The notes under the pieces were generated by a model. The model saw nothing but the letters and a program-made list of their open reading frames with translations. It was not told the DNA's origin and did not search any database. Of a DNA stretch of 64,000 nt, positions 48,544 to 58,819 are shown in pieces. The stretch comes from Gaiellasilicea sp963745775 (lineage in GTDB: Bacteria; Actinomycetota; Thermoleophilia; Gaiellales; Gaiellaceae). The DNA lies in NCBI GenBank assembly GCA_963745775.1, contig CAVUYY010000001.1:137311-201310 (forward strand), read 5' to 3'. Every line of letters starts with the position of its first letter. Positions within the stretch are counted from its first letter, which is position 1. A program made the position numbers and the translations under genes.

Positions 48544-49131
48544 CTAGCGGGACGCGGCGACGACGTAGGTGAACCGGTAGCGCAGCGCGAGGCGCGCTAG
48601 CGGGCCTGAGCGCTCCAGGGCTCGCAGCGCCGACGCCGCGATGCGCGGGAGCTTCACTCGCTGTGGGGCGAAAAGCGGCCGCGCCTCGACTCTCGCGAAG
48701 CCGGCGGCCTGGAGCTCTTCGCGGATCGTCTCGAGCGGGTACTGGCGCGGGTTCAGGTCGAAGACGAGCTTTCCGGTCGTGTAACCGGCGACGTGGCGGA
48801 AGAACGCCGCTCGGTCGCGGGAGTAGTAGATCGCGCGGAAGCAGAGCGTCGCCGTGACCGGCTTCGGCGGGACGTAGTCGTTCAGGTCGCCGACCTCGGC
48901 CTCGACGCCGTGGGCGCGCGCTTGCTCGACGTGCTCCGGGGCGGCGTCGACGCCGCGATAGGCGATCCCGTGCGGCTCGAGGAACTCGGCCAGGCGGCCG
49001 TCGGCGCAGGCGAGGTCGAGGACCGTATCGCCGGGCTGGAGCCGCGGCCCGACCGAGACGACGAGCTCGGCGCGGCGGGCGAAATACGCCGGCGCGTCGG
49101 CGTACTGGTCGTCGTCGCTCCAGCGCGTCAT
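48544..49131 (-). CDS. class I SAM-dependent methyltransferase
   Basis: A 195-residue protein from ATG, overlapping the stop of the next (upstream) glycosyltransferase gene by 4 bp. DTVLDLACADGRLAEFLEP is motif I; GVDAAPEHVEQARAHGV and YYSRDRAAFFRHVAG follow. It is the last gene of the long minus-strand glycan operon and may O-methylate a sugar or a lipid carrier. Its 3' end is 6 bp from the convergent cupredoxin stop. Confidence 0.83.
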   Translation of the reverse strand: MTRWSDDDQYADAPAYFARRAELVVSVGPRLQPGDTVLDLACADGRLAEFLEPHGIAYRGVDAAPEHVEQARAHGVEAEVGDLNDYVPPKPVTATLCFRAIYYSRDRAAFFRHVAGYTTGKLVFDLNPRQYPLETIREELQAAGFARVEARPLFAPQRVKLPRIAASALRALERSGPLARLALRYRFTYVVAASR

Positions 49132-49874
49132 AGCGCGCGCAGCCGTTCGGGGTGCTTGCGCAGGAAGCGCGCCATCCCGCGCAGGTGCCAGAGCGTGTGC
49201 CGTGAGAGAAACCGCTTGTCGATCACCGCCGCGTAGTCGTGGGTGACGACCGCCGCCGGCACGAGCCAGCGCTCCCAGCCCGCCTGCGCGGCGCGGTAGG
49301 CGACGTCGATGTCCTCGACGTAGTGGCGGTAACCGGGATCCCAGCCGCCGAGCTCGTCGAGCATCGTCCGCCGCATCAGGAGGCAGGCGCCGCCGAGGAG
49401 CCAGTCGCCCTGCACCGGCTCGGCCGGCCTCGTCCCGTAGTGCGAGGTCTGGTGTTCGTACGGGTTGCGGAGGAGCCGGAGCGGCGTGCGGCGCCAGAGC
49501 GTGCCGAGCAACGTCGGGAAGCCGCGCAGGCTCGGCTGCCAGCGGCCGTCCGGCCAGAAGACGAGCGGGCCGACGAGGCCGGCGCGCGGATGGGTGTCGG
49601 CGAAGGCGACGAGCTCGGCGATCGCGCCTGGCTCCGGAACGGCATCGGGGTTCGTGAGGAGGACGTACTCGCCGGTGGTCGCGGCAATCCCCGCGTTGAC
49701 ATTGGCGGCGAACGAGAGCGGCCGCTCGTTGCTCAGAACCCGCACGCCCTCCGGCGCCGGCTCGGGCAGATTCGCGATCACGAGCAGCTCGTCCACCTGG
49801 GAGCGGAGCGCCGGCAGCGAGCGCTCGAGCTCGGCCGCATGGCCGTGCGAGACGACGACGGCCGAGACCTTCAG
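49128..49874 (-). CDS. glycosyltransferase family 2 (rhamnosyltransferase-like)
   Basis: About 248 residues. The start is uncertain: a CTG at 49874 overlaps the upstream stop. KVSAVVVSHGHAAELERSL, LSNERPLSFAANVNAGI, VLLTNPDAVPEPGAI (the DxD-like donor site is NPD), GGACLLMRRTML and YVEDIDVAYRAAQAGWERW define a GT-A GT2 enzyme. It adds a sugar to a lipid-linked or cell-wall glycan. Within the overlapping minus-strand operon. Confidence 0.84.
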   Translation of the reverse strand: MKVSAVVVSHGHAAELERSLPALRSQVDELLVIANLPEPAPEGVRVLSNERPLSFAANVNAGIAATTGEYVLLTNPDAVPEPGAIAELVAFADTHPRAGLVGPLVFWPDGRWQPSLRGFPTLLGTLWRRTPLRLLRNPYEHQTSHYGTRPAEPVQGDWLLGGACLLMRRTMLDELGGWDPGYRHYVEDIDVAYRAAQAGWERWLVPAAVVTHDYAAVIDKRFLSRHTLWHLRGMARFLRKHPERLRAL

Positions 49875-50881
49875 CGGAGCACCTCCTGGTAGACCTCGAG
49901 CGTCTTCCGAGCCGTGGCCTCCCAGGAGAAGAGGCGGGCGCGAGCGACCCCCGCGACGCTCCGCTCGTCGCGCTCGGCGAGTGCCTGCCGGATCGCGTCG
50001 GCCAAGCCGGTCTCGGCCGCGTAGATCGCCGCGTCGCCGCCGACCTCCCGGAGCGCAGGCTCGTCCACCGCGACGACGGGCGTCCCGCAGGCCATCGCCT
50101 CGAGGACGGGGAGACCGAAGCCCTCGTAGCGCGAGGTCTGGAGCAGGCAGGCGGCGCCGCGGTAGAGCTCGACGAGCTCTTCCTGCGGCACGTAGCCGGT
50201 CACGCGCGCACCGCGACGTTCCAGCTCGCGCGTGAGATCTTCGTCCTTCGCGGGCCCGGCGACGACGAGCGGAAGGCCGGCGTGCTCGGCGGCGGCGAGC
50301 GCGGCGAGCGGGTTCTTCCGCTCCTGGACCGCGCCGACGAGGAGCGCATAGTCCCGCGCGCCGGCCCCTGGAGAGAAGGCGGGGTCGACGCCGTTCGGCG
50401 TGACGACGATCCGCTCGTCGGCGAGCTCGTAGACCTCGATCAGGTCGCGGCGCGTTCGCTCCGAGACCGTCAGCACCCGCGCGGCTTGTCGCGCCGCCCG
50501 CGGCACCATCGTCTTGAAGACGAGCCGATCCTTGCGCCCCATCAACGACGGGTCGCGCTCGAAGGAGAGGTCGTGGATCGTGACGACGGCCGGGCACGGA
50601 AGGCGCAGCGGGAGCGCGTACTGGAAGTGGCCGAGGTCGGCGCCGAGCCGGCGAAGAAGACGCGGCAGCATGACTGCCATTCGGAGCTCCTGCGACGAGG
50701 TCGAGAGCTTCACCGGCTCGATCCCGGCTGGGACGAGCTCCGGGTGGCGCGTGATCGCGGCGAAGCGGAGGCCGGATTCGGGGGCGAGCGGCGCGAGCGC
50801 GCGCAGCAGGTTCAGGACATAGGTCTCGTCGCCGGTGCGGCGGCGGCCGAGCACGTCCGCGTCGATCGCGACCAGCTTCAC
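49871..50881 (-). CDS. glycosyltransferase family 4 (GT-B)
   Basis: GTG at 50881 overlaps the upstream stop (GTGA), giving 336 residues. VAIDADVLGRRRTGDETYVL, TIHDLSFERDPSLM, TVSERTRRDLIEVY, TPNGVDPAFSP, LLVGAVQERKNPLAAL and the donor site SRYEGFGLPVLEAMACGTPV are the GT1/GT4 retaining GT-B signatures. Intact frame. Adds a hexose to the surface polysaccharide repeat unit (inferred). Confidence 0.86.
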   Translation of the reverse strand: MKLVAIDADVLGRRRTGDETYVLNLLRALAPLAPESGLRFAAITRHPELVPAGIEPVKLSTSSQELRMAVMLPRLLRRLGADLGHFQYALPLRLPCPAVVTIHDLSFERDPSLMGRKDRLVFKTMVPRAARQAARVLTVSERTRRDLIEVYELADERIVVTPNGVDPAFSPGAGARDYALLVGAVQERKNPLAALAAAEHAGLPLVVAGPAKDEDLTRELERRGARVTGYVPQEELVELYRGAACLLQTSRYEGFGLPVLEAMACGTPVVAVDEPALREVGGDAAIYAAETGLADAIRQALAERDERSVAGVARARLFSWEATARKTLEVYQEVLR

Positions 50882-51848
50882 GCGATCTCCTTCCACGCGG
50901 CAACCGTGGCGTCCGCGACGCCGTCCCAGGTGTAGGCACGGGCGCGCGCGAGCCCGAGCTCGCGCAGCTCGGCGCGGCGTTCGATCGCCTCGCGCAATCC
51001 GGCCGCGATCGCCTCCACGTCGAGCGGGTCGACGAGCACGGCAGCGTCGGCGGCGATCTCGGCCGTCGCGCCGTCGCGGGTCGTGACGACCGGCGTGCCG
51101 CAGGCCATCGCCTCGAGCACGGGGATCCCGAAGCCTTCGTAGAGCGAGGGGAAGGCGAGGCAGAGGGCGCCGCGGTAGAGGCGGGCCAGCTCCTCGTCGG
51201 CGACCGACGCCGAGCCAGCTCGCGCTCGAGACGCCGCCCCAGCCCGGCGCGCCGACGACGCGAAGCTCGAGCCCGGCGATCCGAGCCGCTTCCTCGACGC
51301 GGCGCAGGTTCTTGCGCGGCTCGAGCGTTCCGACTGCGAGCACGTACTCGCCCTCGGCGGCCGGTCCGTCGGGCGTGAAGACGGCGTCGATCGCGTTGCC
51401 GATCACGCGGACGCGCTCCTCGGGCACGCCGAGCAGCTCGACCGTCTCGCGCTTCGTGAACTCCGAGACCGCGAGGACGCGCGCCGCCGCGCGTGCGACC
51501 GGGCCGATCGCCAGGCGCCCGCTCGTCCGGTGCCAGCGCGGGAAGAGCTCGGGATGGCGGACGAGCGCGAGGTCGTGGATCGTGACCGTGAACGGCGTCG
51601 GGCGAGCGGAGCGGCCCGCGGAAGGTCGTGCAGTGGAGGACGTCGAGGCCGCGGGCGGCGAGCGGCAGGCCGGCGAAGTACCAGGCGGTATCGCGCGCGA
51701 CGGAGGCGAGGCGCCCGGGGCCGCCGAACGCGAGTCGCTTCACGTCGATCTCGTCGCGCCCCGCCAGCGCGCCGAGCAGGCCGTTCACGTGCCGCGCCGT
51801 CCCGGCGCCGGTCTGGCGCAGCGGCGAGACGTCGACGCCGACCTTCAT
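50878..51848 (-). pseudogene. glycosyltransferase family 4, frameshifted
   Basis: ATG at 51848 overlaps the upstream stop. KVGVDVSPLRQTGAGTARHV, LHCTTFRGPL, PEERVRVIGNAIDAVF, VLAVGTLEPRKNLRR and SLYEGFGIPVLEAMACGTPV give a complete GT-B order, but the frame changes near 51605 and near 51210. The total length corresponds to ~322 residues. Frameshifts are errors or decay; the neighbours on both sides keep the overlapping-stop layout, so a functional original is likely. Confidence 0.78.
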
Positions 51849-52919
51849 CCGGCCGCCTCCTCGTAGCCCGCGAGGAACGTCTGGCCGGCGGCGAGCCACG
51901 AGAAGCCGGCCGCGTGCGCGAGCCCAAGCTCGACGAGCTCGTCCCGCCGCTCGAGCGCCTCCTCGATCGCGGCTGCGATCGCGGCCGGGTCGTCGGGATC
52001 GGCGCGCACGGCAGCGTCGCCCGCCGCCTCGTCCATCGACGGATGCGCCGACGCGACAACCGGCACGCCGCAGGCCATCGCCTCGACGATCGGCATCCCG
52101 AAGCCCTCGAAGCGCGAGGGGTAGACGGCGACCGCCGCGCCGCGGTAGAGCCGCGCCAGCTCCTCGTCGGAGACGAAGCCGAGCCGGACGACGTCCGGGC
52201 CGGCGAGGAGCGGCTGCTCGCCCCAGCCCGAGCCGCCCGCCGCCGCGAGGAGCAGCTTGCCGCCGAGGAGCCGATGGGCCTGCGCGAGCGTCTCGAGGTT
52301 CTTCCGCGGCTCGAGCGTCGCGACCGTCGAGCACGTAGGGCCGGCCGAGCTCGGAGCGCTCGCCGTCCGGCCGGAACTCCGGCTTCAGGCCCGGCCGCGC
52401 GACGCGAACGCGCTCGGGCGCGACGCCGAGCCGCTCGACGACGTCGGCGCCCGTGTAGTCGGAGTTGACGAAGACGAGGTCGCACGTGCGCGCGGTGTCG
52501 GCGTACTTGGCGTTGTGCATCGCCTGCGTCTTCGTCGTCGTCCACTCGGGAAAGCGCAGCGGCACGAGGTCGTGGATCGTCGTCGCGCGCACCCCGCCCG
52601 CTTGCGGCGGGTACATCCAGTCGGAGTAGTGGAAGACGTCGAACCGGCCGACGACGCGCTCCAGCGAGGGCCGGCCGAGCCTGCTCCAGGCGTCGCGCCA
52701 GCGCTGGGAGAAGGGGAGCGGGACGAGCCTGAGCTCGACGTCGAGCCCGGCGAGCGCGCGCGCGATCGAGCCGCGGCCGTCGGGGCTCGTGGGCGCGAAG
52801 GCGACGAGCTCGTGCCGCCCCGCCGCCGCCTCGACGAGCCCGCCGAGCGAGCCGCGGATGTAGTTGCCGACGCCGGTCAGCGGGTGTGAGAGCGGCGAGA
52901 CGTCGAAGACGATCCTCAC
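51845..52919 (-). pseudogene. glycosyltransferase family 4, frameshifted
   Basis: GTG at 52919 overlaps the upstream stop (GTGA). RIVFDVSPLSHPLTGVGNYI, DVFHYSDWMYPP, TTIHDLVPLRFPEW, NSDYTGADVVERLG and, after a frame change near 52325, a ring of GT-B motifs ending GFGMPIVEAMACGVPVVAS. About 357 residues when joined. Part of the same operon; the donor and acceptor are unknown. Confidence 0.78.
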
Positions 52920-54962
52920 GGCGCGTACTCGAAGACGCGGAAGTGGACGCCGAGCTCGCGGGTGTCGCCGCCGGGCGGCACCTTCGTGGGGGACACGGTG
53001 AACCGCGCCGCGCAGACGCCGTCGCGAGCGGCGAGCGGTACGCGTAGCGTCGCCGACTCTGTCGGCGCGAGGCGCACGGAACGGACAGCGGCGCCGCTCG
53101 AGCCTTCGACCGTCTGCTGTTCGTCGAACAATCCCGGGTCGCTGTCGAGCAGCACCGAGAGCGTCCCCCCTTCGCAGCGCAGGCGCCGGTAGGTGACCTC
53201 CGGGCCGGACCACTGGTCGTCGTAGACGCCGTTCACGCGGGTCGTGGAGATCAGGGGACCGTCCGTCCGGTAGAGCGTCAGCCCGAGCCCCACGTCGCGC
53301 GCGACCGGCTCGCCGTCGAGCGCAACCGAGCCGTCGGTCAACGCGTACTCGGCCTCCACGATCGTTCCGTCCCCGCGCTGCACCTCGCCCGTCGCCTCGT
53401 CGACTGTCACGATCGTCTCCGGAAAGCCACCGGGCAGCGGGCCTCCGAGCGTGTAGACCGGACCGACACGGCGGCTGAAGAACTCGTTCTGGTTGACCGT
53501 GAAGCGGTGCGTCTTCCCGGTCCAGAGGACGGCAGCCTCGGCGCCGTCGGGCACCGACAGCGTCGAGCCAGTCGCGTTGCGGGACCCGGATCCCCTCGAA
53601 GAGCGCGTCCGCGGCCGCGCGCTCCATCCCGTGCGGGCCGGCCTGGATCGGCTGGATCGCGAGCACGAAGTAGCCGAGCACGAGAGCCGGGAGGAGCAGC
53701 GCCCAGCGTGCCGGCACGAGCAGGAAGAGCGCGCCCGCAGCGAGCCCCGCGACGAGCACCACGTCGTCGAGGCGAGGCAACGTGACCGAGTCCTGCACGT
53801 TCCAGAGCGGGACCATCATCAGCGTGTCGGAGCGCACCTTGAGCTGGAGGAAGCGCTCGAAGGGGATCAGCGCGGGCAGGAGGGCGGCGACCGCCGCGGC
53901 GATCACGGCGAGCAGAGTCGGCCGACGGGCGCCGCGGTCGATCCAGACGAGCAGGGCGACCAGCAGGAGCGGCGCGACGACGAACATGTTTCGCTCCTCG
54001 ATCGCGCCCGCGAAGCGAGATGCGAACGCGGCGACCACGAGCAACGTCCAGCCCCCGAGCGCGAGGGTGGCGACGACGAGCTCCTGCGCCCGCGCATCGA
54101 GGGAGCGAGCGCGGACGGCGAGGAGGATGAACGCGGCGACGGGGAAGATGCCGACGTAGAGATCGAGCTCGGCGAGGTGCCAGAAGAGGAAGCGCAGCAC
54201 CTCGGCGAGGTCGTAGCCCTCCTCGCCGACGACGGCATAGGCGCCGAGGAGGCTCTGGAGCGAGGCGCCCCGGGCGAGCTGAGCGCCGAGCGCGAGCACG
54301 GCGCCTCCGGCGACGACCGCGTAGAGCGGCAGAAACGGGCGTAGCGGTCGCCGCGCGACGATCCAGAGGAGGAGCGGCGCCGTCAGGGCCGCGAGCACGA
54401 GCGCGAGCCCCTGGACGCGGACGAGCACCGCCACGCCGCAGGCCGCAAGCAGGACGGCCTGCCGCGCCACGGTCGGCTCCTCGAGCGCACGCACCAGCGC
54501 CCAAGCCGCGAGGAGAAACGCGGGATAGAACGCGTTCTCGGACATCAGCGTCCCGGTGTAGGCGAGCGAGGGCAGCGCCACCGCGAGCAGCGCCGCGCCG
54601 AGGGAGAGGGCCGGCGAGAGCACCCGCCGCGCCAGCAGGTAGGCGGGGATCGCGGCGAGCGACATCACGACGGCGTTGATCGTCCGCGCGGCGGCGTAGG
54701 CGTCCGGGAGCGAGTCGAAGAGCGCGTACGCAGGCGCGAGCACCAGCGGATAGAGGACGCTGACGATCCCGTACGGCTCGTCGCGCACCTCGATCCCGCG
54801 GCCTGCGGCGAGGCTGCGCGCGTTCTCCTGGTACTGGAGCTCGTCGGTGAAGATGAACGGCGCCGGCATCCGGCTCCCGAGCCAGGCGCGGAAGACGATC
54901 GAGCCGGCGACGATGCCCGCGAGCCACGCCCACGCCGGGACGCGGCGCAGGCTATCGCCCAA
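52916..54962 (-). pseudogene. membrane glycosyltransferase (GT39/ArnT-like), frameshifted
   Basis: A TTG start at 54962 overlaps the upstream gene by 11 bp. Many membrane helices (WAWLAGIVAGSIVFRAWLGS, YPLVLAPAYALFDS, ALVLAALTAPLLLWIVA) with FTDELQYQENARSLAAG, a GT-C-type acidic motif near the first loop. The frame changes near 53565, after which FFSRRVGPVYTLGGPLPGG and a soluble C-terminal domain run to 52916. It would transfer a polyprenyl-linked sugar at the outer membrane face. Confidence 0.76.
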
Positions 54963-56192
54963 GCTCGACCTCGGCGAGGCGTCGCGCCAGCTCGGTCGCC
55001 TCGGGGGAGCCGGGCTCGATCCCGACCTCGGCGGCGGCTCCGGCGACGTCGCCGAGTACCGCGTCCGCCACCCCCTCGCCGCCGGCCGCCTGCTCGAGCG
55101 CGGCGGCATAGAGCTCGGCGACGTGCTCGAGATCGTGCTCGAGACGGGCGAGCTCGAGCGCGGCGCCGGACATCGCGGCGCGCGCCTCGTCGTTGCCGGC
55201 GAGGAGCTCGAGGGCGGCGTGCAGCGTCTCCGTCTCGCCCGCGCCGACGGGAATCTTCAGCGCGACCGCGTCCGGAAGCTCGGAGAACCAGCCGACATCG
55301 CTGACGACGACCGGCTTGCCGAGCGAGAGCTGCCGGATCACGCTGCCCGAGGTCTCGCCCATCGTCGGCGCGCGCAGGTTCACGCAGACGTCGCAGGCGG
55401 CCATCAGCGACCAGAGCCGCGCCTCGTCGACGTAGTCCTCGCGGATGATCCCGTCGCTCGAGAGCCCGAGCCGCTGGAGGCGCCGGTCGAGGTCGAAGCC
55501 TGGGGAGACCGCACCGACAAGCAGGAGCCGTGCATCCGGGCGGTCGCGTCGCAGGCGCGAGAACGCGTCCAGGAGCTGCGGGATCCGCTTGCTCGAGTTC
55601 AGGTTCCCGAACGAGCCGACGAGCGGCGAGCCCTCGTGGCCTCGCAGCGGCGAGGGCAGGGACCGGCCAGGCCGGATGCGGAATCCGCCAGATCGGCCGC
55701 TCGAAGCCGGCCTCGCGCGCGCGATCCTCGACGTGGTGGGAGTGGACGACGAGCCCCGTCGCGAGGCCGAGCACCTCGCCGGCGAGGTGGAACTCCTGCG
55801 GCCGGCTCTCCCAGAGCGGCGGGATCCGCTTGTCGAGCACGCCGTGGCCGAGGAGGCGGCCGACGACACCGCCCTCGCGCTCCATCGCGTCGAGGTAGCC
55901 ATGGCCGTCGCGGCGGCCGATCGTCAGCCCGGCGACGAGGTGATGGAGCACGAAGTCGTGGAGGACGACGACACCGGGCCGGCGGCGCAGCGCGTCGACG
56001 ATCCAGCCATGCGCATCGGGGTTGTTGCCGACGTGGTAGAGCGCGAGGTCGGTGCCGCGGGCCGGCCGAGTGCGCCCGCGCTTGACGACCTCGACGTCGA
56101 GGCGCTTGCGCAGCGCGGGCAGAAGCAGCGCGGAGTAGTCGGCGATGCCCGAGCGCTCCGGCGGCATCGGGCTGAGAGTAGGAGACCCTCAC
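54952..56192 (-). pseudogene. glycosyltransferase family 4, frameshifted
   Basis: GTG at 56192 (GTGA overlap with the upstream gene). One base appears extra near 56175 before PMPPERSGIADYSALLLPAL, and another frame change lies near 55670. HVGNNPDAHGWIVDAL, VVLHDFVLHHLVAG, SFGNLNSSKRIPQLLDAF, CDVCVNLRAPTMGETSGSVI and LGKPVVVSDVGWFSELPD show a GT-B fold, with the variant donor site PTMGETSGS. About 412 residues when joined. Confidence 0.78.
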
Positions 56193-57214
56193 GCGAGCAG
56201 GCGGTCGATGCAGCCGTCCCAGGTGACGCGCGCCGCGAGCTCGTGCCCGGCCGCGCCGAACGCCTCGGCCTCGCCGCGATGCTCGCGCAGCCAGCCGGCA
56301 GCCGCCGCGAGCGCAGGCGCTTCGGGCGCGGTGACGAGCCCGGTGCGACGGTCGCTGACGATCTCGAGCGGCCCGCCCGCGTCGGTCGTCGTCAGTACGG
56401 GCTTGCGGGAGAGGAACGCCTCGAACGGCACCATCCCGAAGTCCTCGTCGACCGGCGCGTAGTAGACGGCGAGGCAGCGCGCGTAGAGCGAGGCGAGCTC
56501 CGCCTCGTCGGCGAGCCCGGCGAACTCGACGCGGCCGTTGAGACCACGCTCGCGCGCGAGCCCTTCGAGCCGCCCGCGATCGGGGCCTTCGCCCGTGATC
56601 ACGACGCGCAAGCCCGGATCGAGCGCGGCTGCCTCGATCAGGAGGTCGATCCGCTTCGCCCGGTCGAGCCGGTTCACCGAGAGGACGAAGTCGCCGTACT
56701 CCTCGCAGCGATAGGGGAGCTCCTGCGGCGGATGCGGCATCACCTCGGGGGCGAGGCCGGTCGAGCGCTCGATCCGCTCGGCGACGTTGCGGGAGGTCGC
56801 GAAGAGCCGGCGCGCCTCGCCGAGAGCGACCCGGTCCAGGGTTTGGACCGAGCGCCGCAACGCCCGGTCCTCCGGTTCTTCGCCGAACTGGCCCAGATCG
56901 GTTCGATCGAGCTCGTAGGCCTGGCGGAACTGGTGCAGCACCCAGACGCGCTTGTTCGGATGGCGGACGCAGTAGGAGGGGAACTTCGTCGCGACGACGA
57001 GGTCGATCGGCGCCCCGTCAGCTTCCTCGAGGTCGGCGAGGCGCCAGAGGAACGCCTGGCTCAGCACCTTCGTGCCGGGATACCACTTGAAGGGGATCGT
57101 GACGAGCGCGGTCTCGTGGCCGCGGGCGCGCAACTCTTCGACGAGCTTGTCGGTGAAGATCTCGGCGCCGCCCCGCACGAACGGAACCTGCGGCGCGCAG
57201 ACGGCAATCCTCAC
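56189..57214 (-). CDS. glycosyltransferase family 4 (GT-B)
   Basis: GTG at 57214 overlaps the upstream stop; 341 residues, intact. RIAVCAPQVPFVRGGAEIFT, VVATKFPSYCVRHPNKRVWV, LHQFRQAYELDRTD, FVLSVNRLDRAKRIDLLIEA, VVITGEGPDRGRLEGLA and VDEDFGMVPFEAFLSRKPVL give all GT1/GT4 motifs. Retaining glycosyltransfer to a lipid-linked oligosaccharide is inferred from context. Confidence 0.87.
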   Translation of the reverse strand: MRIAVCAPQVPFVRGGAEIFTDKLVEELRARGHETALVTIPFKWYPGTKVLSQAFLWRLADLEEADGAPIDLVVATKFPSYCVRHPNKRVWVLHQFRQAYELDRTDLGQFGEEPEDRALRRSVQTLDRVALGEARRLFATSRNVAERIERSTGLAPEVMPHPPQELPYRCEEYGDFVLSVNRLDRAKRIDLLIEAAALDPGLRVVITGEGPDRGRLEGLARERGLNGRVEFAGLADEAELASLYARCLAVYYAPVDEDFGMVPFEAFLSRKPVLTTTDAGGPLEIVSDRRTGLVTAPEAPALAAAAGWLREHRGEAEAFGAAGHELAARVTWDGCIDRLLA

Positions 57215-57612
57215 GAGCGCGACTTCAGCTCGGCCTCGAGCTCGGCCACCCGGGCCTCGAGGTCGTCGATCAGGCGCAGCGCGGCGGCGTTGAAGGAGCG
57301 CTGGTCGTACGCGAGCGGCTCGACATACCAGCGCATCAGCTTGCGCAGGATCGCCTTGGCTGGGTTGGCGACCTTGCCGCTGAAGCCGGGACGAAGCTGG
57401 AGCGGTCGATCGGCGGACACGGGCCAGAGGCGCTCGGCCTCCCCGCGCGCCGCGAGCCGCTCCCCGTCGCCACCGGCGGCGCCGCTCTCGCCGGGTGCGG
57501 CGCCCGAGCGGCGAACTTCCTCCTTCAGCTGCTCGAAGAGCGCCGCCACATCGACTTCCCCGTTGGAGGAAATCCCTGCAGAACGCGCATTTTCCTCCAG
57601 CGGCTGGGGCAC
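57211..57612 (-). CDS. conserved hypothetical protein of glycan clusters
   Basis: A 133-residue protein from GTG. A polar, variable N-terminus (ENARSAGISSNGEVDVAALF) leads to GKVANPAKAILRKLMRWYVE, QRSFNAAALRLIDDLEARVA and a coiled-coil end. I recognise the RKLMRWYVEPL/SFN block as a motif seen next to methyltransferases and glycosyltransferases; function unknown. First gene of the minus-strand operon; the promoter must lie in 57613-57649, shared with the divergent gene. Confidence 0.7.
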   Translation of the reverse strand: MPQPLEENARSAGISSNGEVDVAALFEQLKEEVRRSGAAPGESGAAGGDGERLAARGEAERLWPVSADRPLQLRPGFSGKVANPAKAILRKLMRWYVEPLAYDQRSFNAAALRLIDDLEARVAELEAELKSRS

Positions 57613-57649
57613 CGGACGATTGTACCGCCCACCTGGATAGGCTGGCCCG

Positions 57650-58819
57650 ATGCGCGTCGGGATCAGCCTGCTGACCCTCGTTCCGGGCGAGGTCGGCGGC
57701 TCGGAGACCTACGTGCGCGGGCTCGCGGGCGGGCTCGCCGAGGTCGGCACGCTCGAGTATCTCGCCCTCGTGCCTCCTGTTGCTGAGGGCGCCGGCCAGG
57801 GGCTCCCGGAGTCGCTCGTCACGGAGTACCGCGCCGCGCGGACGATGCGCGAGCGGATGGCGGCGATGGCCCTCGCCGCTGCGAGACCCGGCCCCTTGCG
57901 TCGCCGCTACGAGGGGCTCGACGTCGTCCACTACGCGCTCACGATCCAGCTGCCGAGACTGGGGCTTTCGAAGGCGGTCACGATCCAGGACCTCCAGCAT
58001 CTCGACCTTCCTCACCTCTTCAGCCGCGCCGAGCGCCGCTTTCGGAGGCATGCCTACGAGGCCTCGGTACGGAGCGCGGACGCCGTGATCGTGCCGTCGC
58101 AGTTCGTCCGCCGCGGGATCGTCGAGCATCTCGGCGTTCCGCCCGAGCGCGTGCACTCGATACCGCACGGGGTGGATCACGACCGCTTCTTCCCGACGGG
58201 CGAGCCGCGCGAGGCGTTCCTGCTCTACCCGGCGCGGCCCTGGCCGCACAAGAACCACGAGCGGCTCTTCGAGGCGTTTGCGCTGCTGCGGCGCGAACGG
58301 CCGGAGCTCGAGCTCGTGCTCACGGGCGGCGGCCACGAGCGGCGAGCGGTTCCGGAGGGCGTCACCGTGAGGGGCCTGATCTCCGTCGACGAGCTCGTCT
58401 CGCTCTACCGTCGCGCCGCCTGCCTCGTCTTCCCGAGCCTGTACGAGGGGTTCGGCTATCCGCCGCTCGAGGCGATGGCGTGCGGCTGCCCCGTTGCTGC
58501 GTCTGGAGCCGGCTCCCTCCCCGAGGCCTGCGGCGACGCGGCGGCGCTCTTCGACCCGAACGACGCCGAGGACATCGCGGCGGTCGTCGCCGCTGTGCTG
58601 GAGAGCTCAGACCGGTTCGTGGCGGCGGGACTCGAGCAGGCGGCCCGGTTCACGTGGGCCGAGACGGCGCGGCGGCACGAGGCGGTGTATCGCTCCGCTC
58701 GTAGGAGCTTGTGTTGGAGCAACACAAACGTTTCTAGCGCCGGCCCATCCTTCCTCGGCGGTAGTCGCGCCAGGCGCGGACGATCGTCCAGACGGCGGCT
58801 CGGCGGTTCGGGTGGGTGA
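57650..58819 (+). CDS. glycosyltransferase family 4 with run-on C-terminus
   Basis: ATG at 57650; 389 residues. RVGISLLTLVPGEVGGSETY, VVHYALTIQLPRLG, VTIQDLQHLDLPHLF, VPSQFVRRGIVEHLG, SIPHGVDHDRFFP, YPARPWPHKNHERLFEA and SLYEGFGYPPLEAMACGCPV give a full GT-B set. After ~residue 350 the sequence (SNTNVSSAGPSFLGG onward) is antisense to the next gene and looks unlike protein, so the natural stop (~58705) may have been lost through an indel. Divergent from the operon. Confidence 0.84.
   Translation: MRVGISLLTLVPGEVGGSETYVRGLAGGLAEVGTLEYLALVPPVAEGAGQGLPESLVTEYRAARTMRERMAAMALAAARPGPLRRRYEGLDVVHYALTIQLPRLGLSKAVTIQDLQHLDLPHLFSRAERRFRRHAYEASVRSADAVIVPSQFVRRGIVEHLGVPPERVHSIPHGVDHDRFFPTGEPREAFLLYPARPWPHKNHERLFEAFALLRRERPELELVLTGGGHERRAVPEGVTVRGLISVDELVSLYRRAACLVFPSLYEGFGYPPLEAMACGCPVAASGAGSLPEACGDAAALFDPNDAEDIAAVVAAVLESSDRFVAAGLEQAARFTWAETARRHEAVYRSARRSLCWSNTNVSSAGPSFLGGSRARRGRSSRRRLGGSGG

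Noticed and set aside
49128..55109. A single 1993-residue minus-strand protein
   Set aside because: It is a chance long frame joining pieces of several glycosyltransferase genes and antisense parts across frameshifts.
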